Positions 37,735 through 46,923 of a DNA stretch of 64,000 nucleotides are shown here, one piece after another. Under the pieces are notes generated by a model. That model was not told the origin of the DNA, did not search any database, and was given only the letters and a program-made list of their open reading frames with translations. How positions within the stretch are numbered: the stretch's first letter is position 1; every line of letters begins with the position of its first letter. Both the position numbers and the translations under genes were made by a program. The DNA lies in the NCBI RefSeq assembly GCF_000018865.1, contig NC_010175.1, positions 3,658,001 through 3,722,000 of the forward strand. Direction: 5' to 3'. Source of the DNA: Chloroflexus aurantiacus J-10-fl. GTDB lineage: Bacteria > Chloroflexota > Chloroflexia > Chloroflexales > Chloroflexaceae.

Positions 37735-37817
37735 AGTTGCTTTTGGACACGCATACGTTTATCTGGTGGGATAGCGCACCTGCCAAACTTTCGCCCCAGG
37801 CTTTGACACTTTGTGTA
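37731..37817 (+). pseudogene. Truncated VapC-type PIN toxin (fragment)
   Basis: The first 29 codons are a good PIN-domain start (MKLLLDTHTFIWWDS, with the first metal Asp, then KLSPQALTLC), overlapping the antitoxin stop by four bases. After that the frame runs through GC-rich repeat DNA unlike the PIN fold; the second and later acidic residues and the C-terminal helices are missing. The frame stays open to 38120, but that stretch is repeat-derived. Likely broken by deletion or by expansion of repeat DNA. Confidence 0.85.
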
Positions 37818-38129
37818 AACGTTGTGTTCGATCATCTGTCCTGGCCGTCCGTGAATGCTGCCAGGGGCGGGAGCTTGCTCTTGGCTCCTCCCTTCAGCAC
37901 TGGTACCGGCACCATGCGCGCCGGAGGCGCGCGCTCCCAGCTCCCGGCTGGGGAGCACGCCCGTCATCACGCCCCCGACCCGCTCCGGCACGCGGACAAT
38001 GCAGTATTCGAGTTATGGGTAATGCATAGCCCAGCGGGGGCGGGTGGCGGAAGCTGGCGCTCCAACGCGAGCCGGAGGCTCGCGCTGCCAGGATGGAGGC
38101 AGGATTTCTATACCATTTGATTTGGTGTC
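37818..38129. repeat. GC-rich repeat DNA replacing the toxin body
   Basis: About 37915-37945 holds ggaggcgcgcgctcccag-type hairpin sequence as in the 4011-4190 array, and 38055-38100 'ctggcgctcc...gagccggaggctcgcg'. No gene. Confidence 0.5.
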
Positions 38130-38135
38130 ATTGAT

Positions 38136-38170
38136 ATAAAGAAGCAGGCGAAGGCATTGCCTTCACCTGC
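38136..38170 (-). terminator. Probable terminator of the hydrogenase operon
   Basis: Minus-strand gcaggtgaaggc-aat-gccttcgcctgc (38170-38144) followed by ttctttatat, 37 bases beyond the hypE stop. Confidence 0.75.
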
Positions 38171-38206
38171 CCCATCCGGCGATCTTCTGTATCGCAGCCA
38201 ATGCGC

Positions 38207-39268
38207 TCAACAAATGCGTGGCAGTTGCTCGCCGATCAAGGTGTCAACGACGCGCGTGCCACCAATGCCGGTGCGGGCAACCACGACGCCGGGATGATCG
38301 GCGGTTGCATAGCCGATCAGGGCAGCCTCGCGCCCCAATGGATGTGATCGCATGACGCTCAGCAGGTGTTCGGCATCACTGCGTTCGACGAAGGTAATCA
38401 GTTTGCCTTCGTTGGCAATGTGTAATGGATCCATACCGAGTAACTCGCAGGCGGCCTGGACTGCGGGTGGAATGGGAATGTCACGTTCGACAATCTCAAC
38501 TCCGATCCCGGCGGTTTGGGCAATTTCGTTGAGTGCTGCCGCAACGCCACCCCGTGTCGGATCGCGGAGTGTGTGAATGCGTGCGCCACTGGCAATCATT
38601 GTGCGTACCAGATCGTGCAGGGCAGCCGTGTCGGAGACGACCGGGGCGCCGAATTCAATCCCTTCGCGCACGCTCAGGATGGCGACACCGTGCACGCCAA
38701 TGGCTCCGCTGACAATGATCGCATCACCGGGACGGGCCTGTTCCGGGCCAATCGTTACGCCTGCCGGAATGAGGCCGAAACCGGTTGTCGTGATGTAGAC
38801 TCCATCACCGTGACCACGGTCAACAACTTTGGTGTCGCCGGCAATCAGGGTGACGCCGGCCTGACGGGCGGCACGTCCCATGCTCTCGGCAATTACGCCG
38901 AGTTGCGACAGTGGCATGCCCTCTTCCAGAATGAAGCTAGCGGTCAGCGCCAGGGGCTGCGCTCCCATCATGGCAATGTCGTTGATCGTGCCGTTGACGG
39001 CCAGTTCGCCGATGTTGCCCCCTGGAAAGAAAAGCGGTCGCACGACGAAGCTGTCGGTGGAGATGGCCAGACGGCTATTGCCAATCTCGGTGATGGCCGC
39101 GTCGGCCAGTGGGCGAGCAGGTTGACCAAAGGCCGGCAGGAAGAGATGATTGATCAGTTCGGCGGAGAGCTTACCGCCGGCACCGTGGCCCATCACAACT
39201 GTCGGGTAGTCGCGCAGTGGTGCCGGGCATGTCCAGCCGCTGAAGTCGAGTGGTTCGTGCATAGGCAT
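38207..39268 (-). CDS. hypE: Hydrogenase maturation protein HypE
   Basis: 353 residues. HypE dehydrates the carbamoyl group, placed on its C-terminal Cys by HypF, into the thiocyanate that donates CN to the active-site iron. The C terminus QLPRIC carries that Cys. Earlier motifs fit the PurM/AIRS fold: GHGAGGKLSAELI near residue 27, the ATP-binding TDSFVVRPLFFPGGNIGELAV near 72, and the GDTKVVDRG loop near 145. It is the last gene of the hydrogenase operon, 56 bases after hypD. Confidence 0.97.
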   Translation of the reverse strand: MPMHEPLDFSGWTCPAPLRDYPTVVMGHGAGGKLSAELINHLFLPAFGQPARPLADAAITEIGNSRLAISTDSFVVRPLFFPGGNIGELAVNGTINDIAMMGAQPLALTASFILEEGMPLSQLGVIAESMGRAARQAGVTLIAGDTKVVDRGHGDGVYITTTGFGLIPAGVTIGPEQARPGDAIIVSGAIGVHGVAILSVREGIEFGAPVVSDTAALHDLVRTMIASGARIHTLRDPTRGGVAAALNEIAQTAGIGVEIVERDIPIPPAVQAACELLGMDPLHIANEGKLITFVERSDAEHLLSVMRSHPLGREAALIGYATADHPGVVVARTGIGGTRVVDTLIGEQLPRIC

Positions 39269-39324
39269 TGTCCGCTATGGTTTCTGTGTACTATGGCGAT
39301 CAGCGTATCGTGATGCCGGTAGCG

Positions 39325-40440
39325 TTAGCCGGTCACGCCAACCTGGTTAACCGGAATGAAGCGTCCGTACTGGTAGTACGCCGCGCAGGCGCCTTCACTT
39401 GAGACCATGGTCGCGCCGAGCGGGGTGCGGGGCGTACACTCCTTGCCAAATGCCGGGCACTGGTTGGGTTTCAGGCGTCCCTGCAATACCTCACCACTCC
39501 GGCATAGTGCCGACTCGGTGGTCTGGATGTCGCTGACATCGAAGCGCTGTTCAGCATCGAAAGCGGCGTACCGCTCGCTCAACTTCCAGCCACTGCGGGG
39601 AATAACCCCGATCCCGCGCCATGCCCGGTCGGTGACGGTGAAAACGTCGGCCAGCATCTGTTTGGCGGCCACGTTGCCTTCTGGGCGCACGGCCCGCTCA
39701 TAGGCATTGTCAAGCTCTGCTTTGCCCTGTTCGAGCTGAAGAATGACGCGGCGAATACCCTCTAACACATCGAGTGGCTCGAAGCCGGTGACCACAATCG
39801 GTACGCGGTACTGTTCGACGAGTGGGCGGTACTCATCCGTTCCCATCACACTACAGACATGACCGGCGGCCAGAAATCCCTGGACGCGGTTAGAAGGCGA
39901 TTCCATAATCGCCCGGATCGCCGGTGGCACCAGCACGTGAGATACCAGCAGCGAGAAGTTCTTCAGGCCGAGGCGGGCCGCCTGGTAGACGGCCATCGCA
40001 TTGGCGGGGGCAGTTGTCTCGAAGCCGATGGCAAAAAAGACGACTTCACGGTCGGGGTTTTGTTGGGCCAGTTTGACGGCATCGAGCGGCGAGTAGACAA
40101 CACGCACATCGCCACCTTCGCTCTTGACCCGAAAGAGGTCTTTGCGACTACCGGGCACGCGCAGCATGTCGCCGAATGAACAGAAGATGACACCGGGCCG
40201 TGCTGCAATCGCTAACGCCTTATCGATAATCTCCAGCGGTGTGACGCAGACCGGGCAGCCGGGGCCGTGGATCAGTTCAATCTCTGGCGGCAAGAGCTGG
40301 TCGATGCCGTTGCGAATGATTGAGTGCGTTTGACCGCCGCAAACCTCCATAATCGCCCAGGGGCGGGTGGTGATGCGTCGAATCTGATCGAACATGCGGC
40401 GGGCCAGTTCAGGATCACGAAATTCATCAAGATACTTCAT
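39325..40440 (-). CDS. hypD: Hydrogenase maturation protein HypD
   Basis: 371 residues. HypD, with a [4Fe-4S] cluster, assembles the Fe(CN)2CO unit together with HypC and HypE. Signatures: [16 protein letters not shown] near residue 33, [11 protein letters not shown] near residue 59 (cluster and redox Cys), [13 protein letters not shown] near 95, and Cys-rich end with [11 protein letters not shown] and [15 protein letters not shown]. Length is usual. The start overlaps the hypC stop by 14 bases, so expression is coupled. Confidence 0.97.
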   Translation of the reverse strand: MKYLDEFRDPELARRMFDQIRRITTRPWAIMEVCGGQTHSIIRNGIDQLLPPEIELIHGPGCPVCVTPLEIIDKALAIAARPGVIFCSFGDMLRVPGSRKDLFRVKSEGGDVRVVYSPLDAVKLAQQNPDREVVFFAIGFETTAPANAMAVYQAARLGLKNFSLLVSHVLVPPAIRAIMESPSNRVQGFLAAGHVCSVMGTDEYRPLVEQYRVPIVVTGFEPLDVLEGIRRVILQLEQGKAELDNAYERAVRPEGNVAAKQMLADVFTVTDRAWRGIGVIPRSGWKLSERYAAFDAEQRFDVSDIQTTESALCRSGEVLQGRLKPNQCPAFGKECTPRTPLGATMVSSEGACAAYYQYGRFIPVNQVGVTG

Positions 40441-40699
40441 GCTGATCCTCCGCTGTCGGATTTAGCTCCTCTTCGAGCACACCGAGCGATTGGAAGAGGG
40501 CCAGCGTTTCGCGGGCTGACTCCTCGTCGAGACGGGTGATGGCAAATCCAACATGCACAATGGTGTAATCGCCGACCTGCAATTCGGGCAGGTAGGCCAG
40601 GCAGACCTCTTTGACGATGCCGTTGAAGTCGACTTTGCCCATCCGGGTGAGGCCGTTGTCGTAAATCTCGATGATTCGACCGGGTATGCCAAGACACAT
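40427..40699 (-). CDS. hypC: Hydrogenase maturation chaperone HypC
   Basis: 90 residues, a typical HypC size. N-terminal MCLGIPGRI holds the conserved Cys2 that carries the iron fragment with HypD; later [13 protein letters not shown] is the family's beta-barrel end. It chaperones the large-subunit precursor and delivers the Fe group. AAAGGAATG site before the ATG. Overlaps hypD by 14 bases; NHL gene ends 93 bases upstream. Confidence 0.97.
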   Translation of the reverse strand: MCLGIPGRIIEIYDNGLTRMGKVDFNGIVKEVCLAYLPELQVGDYTIVHVGFAITRLDEESARETLALFQSLGVLEEELNPTAEDQHEVS

Positions 40700-40792
40700 A
40701 CGATCATTCCTTTCACATATCGTCAGACAGGAGTCGTGCGATTTTTGCTATTCACAACCTTCTCCTGGGGTGGCCGAAGGTATTGCCTTTGC

Positions 40793-41905
40793 CTACCCAT
40801 CCGCCCATTGCCCGATGATGATTCGATTATTCCCCGAATCGGCGATGGCCAGCCACTGCTGGTGCGCACACAGGCCGTAGGGCCAGCAGAGGGTGTCGGG
40901 AGCGATGGCTTGCCAGCGGTTTTCCCCACTACCGGCAAAGTCGGCCTGGCCGAAGACGGCCTGGGCCGGAAGCCCGGCCCCGTGACGCGGGAGAGGTTGC
41001 CAGACCAGGAGCCGATTGTTTGCCGTATCGGCTACGCATAGTCGATCCGCAGTACAGGCAACTGCGTAGGGAAAGCGGAGGCGATGCGCTCCCTGGGGTA
41101 CGTGTGGTTGTTCAAACGCGCTTTGCATATCGGTTTGCCCCAAGACCAGATCGGCCGGTCGGTCATCGGTTGGTGGTGGTGTCCAGGCTAAAACGCGGTG
41201 ATTCCCGGCATCGGCAACGTAGAGCGTGGTGCCATCGCCGGCCAGGGCGTGCGGCCAGCGAAAGCTGTGCGCCGTCGGCGGGCCACCACGATTTTCCGCA
41301 TTGCTCCATCCATCCGGTTGCCCCAGAATCAGATCGGGCGGTTGAGTGGGTTCTGGTAATCCGCGCCATCCCAACACCCGGCGATTGCCGGTATCTGCAA
41401 TATAAAACCAGCCCGCGATCCATGCTACTCCATACGGCCAGTACAGTGTCGTAGGCCCAACTGCGCCACCACGGTTTGGCTCAATCTCAAGCAGGTTAGC
41501 CTGGCCGATGACACTGTCGGGTGGTGTGTCGGATCGTTCGGGAAATCGATGCCAACATAATACACGATGATGCCAGGCATCGGCAAGGTAGAGTCGCCCT
41601 TCAGCTACCGTGACTCCGGTTGGCACGTGAAATCCGTTGGCCGGGCCACGTCCGGCTGCACGCGGCCCTTCGTGCGTGAAGTCGGGCTGCCCAAGCACGA
41701 GATCGGCGGGTTGATGATCGCGCACCGGGAGCTGTTGCCAGATCAATACCCGATGATTGCCGGTGTCAACGGCGATCAGGCGCTGCTGGTCGAGATAGAC
41801 ACCACGTGGCGCATAGAGATTTGTCGGCGCGGCGTCTGCTGCCGGTAACGCCAGTCCGCCTGGTGCCGGTGCTCCCAGCCAGCGCATCGTTTGCAGCGTG
41901 ATCAT
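40793..41905 (-). CDS. NHL-repeat beta-propeller protein of the hydrogenase cluster
   Basis: 370 residues built of about six repeats of a propeller blade, each with YAPRGVYLDQQRLIAVDTGNHRVL-like pattern; D-x-x-N-H/N-R-V/L-L is repeated (DTGNHRVLIWQ, DAWHHRVLCW, DTGNRRVLGW, DAGNHRVLAW, DTANNRLLVW, DSGNNRIIIG). No signal peptide. NHL propellers bind proteins or ligands; in group 2a hydrogenase clusters such a gene recurs and may scaffold the enzyme or bind a redox partner. Start ATG 41905 is chosen because it overlaps the NifU-Rieske stop as ATGA; a 26-residue upstream extension is antisense-like. Confidence 0.8.
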   Translation of the reverse strand: MITLQTMRWLGAPAPGGLALPAADAAPTNLYAPRGVYLDQQRLIAVDTGNHRVLIWQQLPVRDHQPADLVLGQPDFTHEGPRAAGRGPANGFHVPTGVTVAEGRLYLADAWHHRVLCWHRFPERSDTPPDSVIGQANLLEIEPNRGGAVGPTTLYWPYGVAWIAGWFYIADTGNRRVLGWRGLPEPTQPPDLILGQPDGWSNAENRGGPPTAHSFRWPHALAGDGTTLYVADAGNHRVLAWTPPPTDDRPADLVLGQTDMQSAFEQPHVPQGAHRLRFPYAVACTADRLCVADTANNRLLVWQPLPRHGAGLPAQAVFGQADFAGSGENRWQAIAPDTLCWPYGLCAHQQWLAIADSGNNRIIIGQWADG

Positions 41906-42759
41906 AATGGTCGTACCCAGATCATCCCATCCACCACCCGCAACGGAAACGGTTCGAGTTGGGCCTGGGGCGCAGTCAGACATTCACCACTGGTCACGTC
42001 GAAGCAAAAGCCGTGCCATGGGCAGGTGAGGGTGCCGTTGGCGGGATCGAGGACACCGCCGTCGAGCGGGCGACCCTGATGAGCGCATGCGTTGCGGTAA
42101 GCGCTTAAACGATTCTCCAGATTGACAATCAGCACGCTGGTCTGGTCGGTGGTGAAACTGATCATTTGCCCTGGTGGAACGGCAGTGACTGCCGGTCCCT
42201 GCACCCATCCTTTTGCCGGATCGGGATGGGTTTGGGCTTCAGCGCGTAACATAGCCGGTGCTGGCTGATCGTTTACCACTTCGAGACGAGTGATCTCCGG
42301 CACTTCGCGCAAGAGTACCTCTTCGACGTGTTTGCGCAGGGTAAATGCCGACAGCGAGCAGCCATTGCACGAACCATGCAGGCGCAGGTAGGCCACCCCA
42401 TCGCGAACATCAATCAGCTCGGCATCACCGCCGTGTGACTGCATATAGGGGCGGGCGCTATCGAGCACGCGGCGGGCGCGGGTGATGGGATCGGCGCGCA
42501 CGATACCGTGCATCAGCAGCATGGCGTACACGGCGGGATCGGCAACCAGTTCGAGCAGCAACTCTTTGCCGCGTGGATCGTGCTTCAGATGGCGAACCAT
42601 CGTCGTGAGCGCCAGTTTGTGAAATGCCTCGATGGCCTGTTTTAGCTCAAGCGCAACGGTCTGAGCCGCAGGTTCCAGACCGGCTACAGCCGCGACTGCG
42701 GCATCAACCCGCGCTGCGATCTGTTCAAGGTCATCAGTAGCAGGAAGTTGTTGGGTCAT
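41902..42759 (-). CDS. NifU-domain and Rieske [2Fe-2S] fusion protein (HucE-like)
   Basis: 285 residues. N-terminal helical region (residues 1-80), NifU C-terminal-type domain (about 80-165) with HGSCNGCSLSAFTLRKHVEE giving the CxxC pair, and a Rieske ferredoxin domain (190-280) with CAHQGRPLDGG and CPWHGFCFDV, the C-H/C-H ligand set. No membrane segment. A Rieske-type protein is a conserved partner of group 2a (Huc) hydrogenases and a proposed electron exit toward the quinone pool; here it is fused to the NifU domain. The start at 42759 leaves 14 bases after the preceding gene; a 10-residue earlier ATG is possible. Confidence 0.88.
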   Translation of the reverse strand: MTQQLPATDDLEQIAARVDAAVAAVAGLEPAAQTVALELKQAIEAFHKLALTTMVRHLKHDPRGKELLLELVADPAVYAMLLMHGIVRADPITRARRVLDSARPYMQSHGGDAELIDVRDGVAYLRLHGSCNGCSLSAFTLRKHVEEVLLREVPEITRLEVVNDQPAPAMLRAEAQTHPDPAKGWVQGPAVTAVPPGQMISFTTDQTSVLIVNLENRLSAYRNACAHQGRPLDGGVLDPANGTLTCPWHGFCFDVTSGECLTAPQAQLEPFPLRVVDGMIWVRPL

Positions 42760-42772
42760 ACCCGTCTCATCT

Positions 42773-43135
42773 CTAGCCGGCATAGCCAATCATCTGTTCG
42801 AGCACTTCTTCGCTACGCATGGCCAGCAATTCGGCGAACGCCTGTCTGGCCATCGTTTGCAATATTGAGTCGATTGTTCCGGCGGGCGGTGGGGTAATTG
42901 TGCGCTGAGCCAATCCTTGCAGCACGAAACACGCGCCGGCAACGTTGTCGAGCAAAAAGTCTTGAAAGATCGCAGCCACAAACCGGTCGAGCCAGATGCC
43001 TTCCCCCTGGGGATCGCTGCGTAAGCGCATAAGGGCATTTTCTGCGCCGGCACACCGCTGCACAATGCGTTCGACGAAGTGATCGACCGCCGTCATCAAG
43101 AGAAGATCAAACTGTTGGCGTTGATAGGCTTCCAT
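42773..43135 (-). CDS. Hypothetical hydrogenase-cluster protein
   Basis: 120 residues, alpha-helical and acidic, no membrane segment. It begins MEAYQRQQFDLLLMTAVDHF and ends EELLAMRSEEVLEQMIGYAG. No known domain. Start ATG 43135 has AGGGA six bases upstream; the frame upstream of it is antisense to the TPR gene. It overlaps the TPR gene 3' end by 29 bases and is 13 bases before the Rieske gene. By position it could be a linker analogous to the small HucM-type subunits of other group 2a clusters, but there is no sequence evidence for that here. Confidence 0.6.
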   Translation of the reverse strand: MEAYQRQQFDLLLMTAVDHFVERIVQRCAGAENALMRLRSDPQGEGIWLDRFVAAIFQDFLLDNVAGACFVLQGLAQRTITPPPAGTIDSILQTMARQAFAELLAMRSEEVLEQMIGYAG

Positions 43136-44357
43136 AATTTCCCTGAGCTTCACAGATGGCGATGTTGGCCAGTAGTTCACGCACCGTCGCCAGGGCCGTC
43201 TCGTCGCCGAGTTGATCGAATAGTGCTGCGGCTGCGTTGAGTCGCTCGCGGGCTTCGGCAAAGACGCCGAGGTGAGCAAGGGCATTGCCCAGATTGGCCA
43301 GAATACGGGCATACCCACCCGGATCGGTCGCCGGATCGCGCCGACGAAGCAGGTCTTCGTAAATGGCAACGGCTTCGAGCAGGTGATCGGCAGGGCGGGC
43401 GGAGTGGACATATTGCAGCGCATTCGCCAGATTCAGGCGGGCGCTCGTCCATTCCTGGGGATGTTGATCGGGATCGTAGATGCTCAGCGCGGCGCGTAGC
43501 GCCTGGACAGCAATCGCTCCCCGGAGCCGGTCTCCGGCATCGGTCATCGGCATCGCCAGGTACGCCAGGGCCAGATTGTTCTGGATGAATGCAAACTCAA
43601 GCGGATGGGTCTCGCGCTGGAAGAAGCGGAGTGCCTCTTGATAACAACGGACTGCGGCCTGGAGGGGGCCGCGTTGCCCGCCGGCGTACTCTTGCAGGAT
43701 TTGCCCCAATTGCAGCGCGGCACGGGCGCGCATATCGGAACCGCCTTCAGCCGGAATCAGGTCGAGCGCCTGTTGCAGCCAGCGCGTGATCAGCGATACG
43801 TCACCACCGGTTTGCATCGCCAGTTCAGCCCGGTTGAGGTAAATCTGTCCCGCCAGCGTCGGTGAGACCGGCGTAGCCGCAGCAATGGCGTCGGCAAAGT
43901 AATGGTCGGCAGCAGTCGGTTCGCCGCGCTCAATCGCTGCCGCTGCGTGGGCAATCAGACAGAGCGCCCGAATTTCGCCGGTGGCCTGATCGAGTGGTGG
44001 CGGTTCCTGGCGCTGACCCATGGTAAACGCTGCGACATCGTGCAAACAGGCCAGTTCGCCGTCGAGCATGATGTGCAGCGCCAGATGATCGATGTGGGAA
44101 CCGGTCAAGACATAGCGATTGTAGATGGCAAGTGGCTCTGGCGACGACGGTAAGGTTTCGAGGGCTGCCGTGATATTTCCGTCCAGCGCGTGGGCGTAGA
44201 ATTGCCAGGCTTGCGGCCATTCAGTGGGAGTGGTACCACGGAGCAGAGCTGCCAGGGCGGTTGTCGCGCATGGTTCGTCGGTTGGCGGCAGGACGAGGTA
44301 GCCGGCCGGTAAGGCAAAAATACCGAGTGGTTGGGGCCGAATGGCAAGCTGGTTCAT
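43107..44357 (-). CDS. TPR protein of the hydrogenase cluster
   Basis: 416 residues, soluble. The N-terminal ~100 residues form a distinct domain (QPLGIFALPAGYLVLPPTDEP), then helix pairs typical of tetratricopeptide repeats from about residue 140 to the end, e.g. LAGQIYLNRAELAMQTGGD, RAALQLGQILQEYAGG, LEFAFIQNNLALAYLAMP and YARILANLGNALAHLGVF. Such TPR proteins recur in group 2a hydrogenase loci and likely act as assembly or membrane-docking scaffolds. Start ATG 44357 has GAGGAGACCG upstream and overlaps the preceding stop as ATGA. Confidence 0.75.
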   Translation of the reverse strand: MNQLAIRPQPLGIFALPAGYLVLPPTDEPCATTALAALLRGTTPTEWPQAWQFYAHALDGNITAALETLPSSPEPLAIYNRYVLTGSHIDHLALHIMLDGELACLHDVAAFTMGQRQEPPPLDQATGEIRALCLIAHAAAAIERGEPTAADHYFADAIAAATPVSPTLAGQIYLNRAELAMQTGGDVSLITRWLQQALDLIPAEGGSDMRARAALQLGQILQEYAGGQRGPLQAAVRCYQEALRFFQRETHPLEFAFIQNNLALAYLAMPMTDAGDRLRGAIAVQALRAALSIYDPDQHPQEWTSARLNLANALQYVHSARPADHLLEAVAIYEDLLRRRDPATDPGGYARILANLGNALAHLGVFAEARERLNAAAALFDQLGDETALATVRELLANIAICEAQGNYGSLSTPTV

Positions 44358-44677
44358 ACGGTCTCCTCGGCTACTGGTTGCAACGACATCCGCAAGACCC
44401 CGTTGGTAGCATCCCAAACGGCAGACCGGTAACCGGGTGGTGTTGCCGGGGGCAATGCTTCCCAGATCAGCACACTGCGATCACCACGGGCGTTGCGTTG
44501 TTTGAGCAGCAAGCCACCCGCAGCCGGACCCCGTAACGGCACCAACCAGATTTCGTCGGCCTGGGGAAGGACAACCAGCAAATCGGTCGGAAAGTAGCGT
44601 TGGGCCAGGGCTGCGGGTAGATGCAGATAGCCCTGCGCGGTTAATTCAAGCTGCCAGGTCTCCATTGTGTTGTTCAT
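44354..44677 (-). CDS. Small hypothetical hydrogenase-cluster protein
   Basis: 107 residues. It has a compact beta-rich look: ETWQLELTAQGYLHLPAAL, DLLVVLPQADEIWLVPLRG and RSVLIWEALPPATPPGYRSA, somewhat like AbrB-type or SH3-like folds but without a diagnostic motif. Start uncertain: ATG 44677 or the in-frame ATG 44665, neither with a ribosome site, both inside the endopeptidase gene (overlap ~30 bases). It overlaps the next gene by ATGA. Possibly a hydrogenase maturation or docking factor. Confidence 0.6.
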   Translation of the reverse strand: MNNTMETWQLELTAQGYLHLPAALAQRYFPTDLLVVLPQADEIWLVPLRGPAAGGLLLKQRNARGDRSVLIWEALPPATPPGYRSAVWDATNGVLRMSLQPVAEETV

Positions 44678-45161
44678 CAATTGCGTGTCCAGGGTACGGC
44701 TGCCACGGGTTGTGGCTGAGATGACGGGCCAGGTCTTCCATGCGGGCTGCCACAGCCGGACTGAGCGGAGCGCCAATTGTGAAATCGGCCCCTTCGATCA
44801 AATAGACCTGCACCGAACGGGGATACTCGTCTTTGAGTAACCAGCGCCCGAACGCCAGTGCATGATCCCAGCGAAAGGCGTGCAGATTGATCCCGCTGAG
44901 AGGTGGCAGGTGTTCAACGACAGACCCCGGTACGTAATAGATCGTGCCGGGGTCGGCGCCGGTGCGGGCAGCGTCAACCAGAATGATTGTCTCGACGCCG
45001 CGCATACGGAAGGCAACATCCATCCCGCTGGTACCGGCATCGGCGACACCGACGCCGGGTGGTAACCCCAGTTCCAGCACTCGCCGCACCAGCACCGGCC
45101 CGACGGCATCATCGCCGCGCAGCAGATTGCCACACCCGATTATCAGCAACTGTTCAGCCAT
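44646..45161 (-). CDS. Hydrogenase maturation endopeptidase (HyaD/HybD family)
   Basis: 171 residues, the usual size. It removes the C-terminal extension of the large subunit once nickel is inserted. Motifs: LLIIGCGNLLRGDDAVGP near residue 4 (with GN-L-x-x-DD; Asp that binds Ni in HybD) and VADAGTSGMDV and VDAARTGADPG, and a conserved His in FRWDHALAFG. Gap of 106 bases from the large-subunit gene. Its 3' end overlaps the next small gene by about 30 bases. The target is the large subunit just upstream in the operon. Confidence 0.93.
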   Translation of the reverse strand: MAEQLLIIGCGNLLRGDDAVGPVLVRRVLELGLPPGVGVADAGTSGMDVAFRMRGVETIILVDAARTGADPGTIYYVPGSVVEHLPPLSGINLHAFRWDHALAFGRWLLKDEYPRSVQVYLIEGADFTIGAPLSPAVAARMEDLARHLSHNPWQPYPGHAIDEQHNGDLAA

Positions 45162-45267
45162 ACCGTGATCGTACCTGTTCAGATATTGCCAGCACGAACA
45201 ATGCGAGTTCGTCTGCACCGGCATGGTGACCAGTACCGGTGCAGACGTTCCTGCGCGCTTGCCCCTG

Positions 45268-46905
45268 CTACGCGCCTTCACCAATGCGGAACCGTGCCAA
45301 CTCCTTGCCGGTCTTCTCGTCGTAGGCGTGTACCGTACAGACCAGGCATGAGTCGTAGCTCCGCGCCACATGACCAAGTTCGACCGGATCGTTGGGGTCG
45401 GCAATGGGAGCGCCGAGGAACGCCTGTTCCATCGGCCCATTGACCTCGCGGCTATCACGCGGGCCGATGTTCCACGCCGTCGGTGTAATCACCTGATAAT
45501 TCTCGATCTTACCGTCCTTCAAAACGATCCAGTCGGAGAGGCTGCCACGAGCAGCTTCAGTTGAGCCAAAACCACGCCCTTCCGGTAGTTCTTTTGGCTT
45601 GATGTAGAACTTCTCGTGCAGGTTGATCTGATCGAGCCATTTGCGCACCAGCTTGTAGTATTTCGGTGCTTCGTGCATCCGAGCCATCACCCGCACCAAC
45701 ACACTCGGCCCGACGGTGGTTACGGCATCGAGGAAGAGCGGATCGTAGTCCTGCCAGTCGGCAGCGCCTGGACGACCGGCAATCACCTGGCGCGCCAGCG
45801 GGCCGGCCTCCAGCGGATGGCTCCCTACGCCGGGGATGAGATAGCGGGGAGCTTTGGCCCAGGTGTACTTGCCCTGTCGCCGGCCAACTTCCGGGTCAAT
45901 TGGTTCGGTACGCCCCTCAAATGGGTGCAAGACATGGTTCCCCTCGTAGAAGGAGTGGCTGACATCTTCGCGGACCTGAGCCTGATCGAAGTCGTAGAAC
46001 TGACCGTTCACGTAGACGCCGGAACGGGCAATCAGGGCAGCGTTGCGCCCTTCGATGGTGGGGCGAGCGTACAGTTCGGGGTGGAAGTAGGTACCGGTGG
46101 CAAGATAGTTATTCCACCCGGCGCCATATTTGTCGAGACCGGCGGCCATCGCGAAGCGCAGGAAGAAGCCGCAGTCGGAATTGTAATGGCGCTCGTTCTC
46201 GTGCATCCATTCCATCACATCGGCCCAGCTCTTGTTTTGCAGCCAGCGATCAACCGAACAGCCGAGCCACTTCTTCTCCAGCCATTCGTCTTTCCAGTAC
46301 TCAAGAATGGCGATGGCGCGGGTCACATCGGCCAGCGTTGGCGCACACATGACACCGCCGGGGATCATGAAACTGGAGTGAGGCCACTGGCCGCCGAAGA
46401 TAGCGTAAATCTCTACCGGCTTATTCGAGAGGGTCACCCCGTGCTCGTAACTGGTGCCGACGAAGGGTGCGAAGCGGCGCACCGCTTCATCGTATTCGGG
46501 CAGATGGGCGTACTTCTTGTTCGTCAAATCGATGGCGAAGAGAGCGTAGAACCAGCGCGGAATGCTCTGCAAGGTCTCGCACGCCTGGGCGATGTTGCGG
46601 ATCAGGGTGGCATTGGGTGGCAGCTCGGTCTGCCATGCGGTGTCCAGCGCATACACGGCTTTGGTCAGATGGCTACCGCCGCAAATACCACAGATGCGAG
46701 GGGTGACAATCAACCCGGCCTGCGGGTCTTTGCCCTTCAGAATAATCTCGAAGCCGCGAAACATTGAGGCTTCGGTCCACGCACTGGTGACAACGCCGTC
46801 GCGGATGGTCACCCGCAGATCGAGGTCACCTTCGACACGGCCAAGTGGGCTGATGCGCAAGTCACGACCGGTAAGTGTTGCCGGATTCTCGATGATATTA
46901 ACCAT
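45268..46905 (-). CDS. [NiFe]-hydrogenase large subunit (group 2a-like, HucL type)
   Basis: 545 residues. The catalytic subunit oxidises H2 at a Ni-Fe(CN)2CO site. N-terminal nickel motif RICGICGGSH near residue 70 and C-terminal DSCLVCTVH near residue 518 give the four Cys ligands; the usual DPC is here DSC. Nineteen residues follow the His, the extension to be removed by the endopeptidase. The surroundings (NifU-Rieske, NHL, TPR, no Tat signal) fit group 2a, as reported for Chloroflexus aggregans and linked to atmospheric H2 uptake; group 1h is the main alternative. It is 18 bases after the small-subunit gene. Confidence 0.95.
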   Translation of the reverse strand: MVNIIENPATLTGRDLRISPLGRVEGDLDLRVTIRDGVVTSAWTEASMFRGFEIILKGKDPQAGLIVTPRICGICGGSHLTKAVYALDTAWQTELPPNATLIRNIAQACETLQSIPRWFYALFAIDLTNKKYAHLPEYDEAVRRFAPFVGTSYEHGVTLSNKPVEIYAIFGGQWPHSSFMIPGGVMCAPTLADVTRAIAILEYWKDEWLEKKWLGCSVDRWLQNKSWADVMEWMHENERHYNSDCGFFLRFAMAAGLDKYGAGWNNYLATGTYFHPELYARPTIEGRNAALIARSGVYVNGQFYDFDQAQVREDVSHSFYEGNHVLHPFEGRTEPIDPEVGRRQGKYTWAKAPRYLIPGVGSHPLEAGPLARQVIAGRPGAADWQDYDPLFLDAVTTVGPSVLVRVMARMHEAPKYYKLVRKWLDQINLHEKFYIKPKELPEGRGFGSTEAARGSLSDWIVLKDGKIENYQVITPTAWNIGPRDSREVNGPMEQAFLGAPIADPNDPVELGHVARSYDSCLVCTVHAYDEKTGKELARFRIGEGA

Positions 46906-46923
46906 TGCCAGCTTCTCCCCTTA

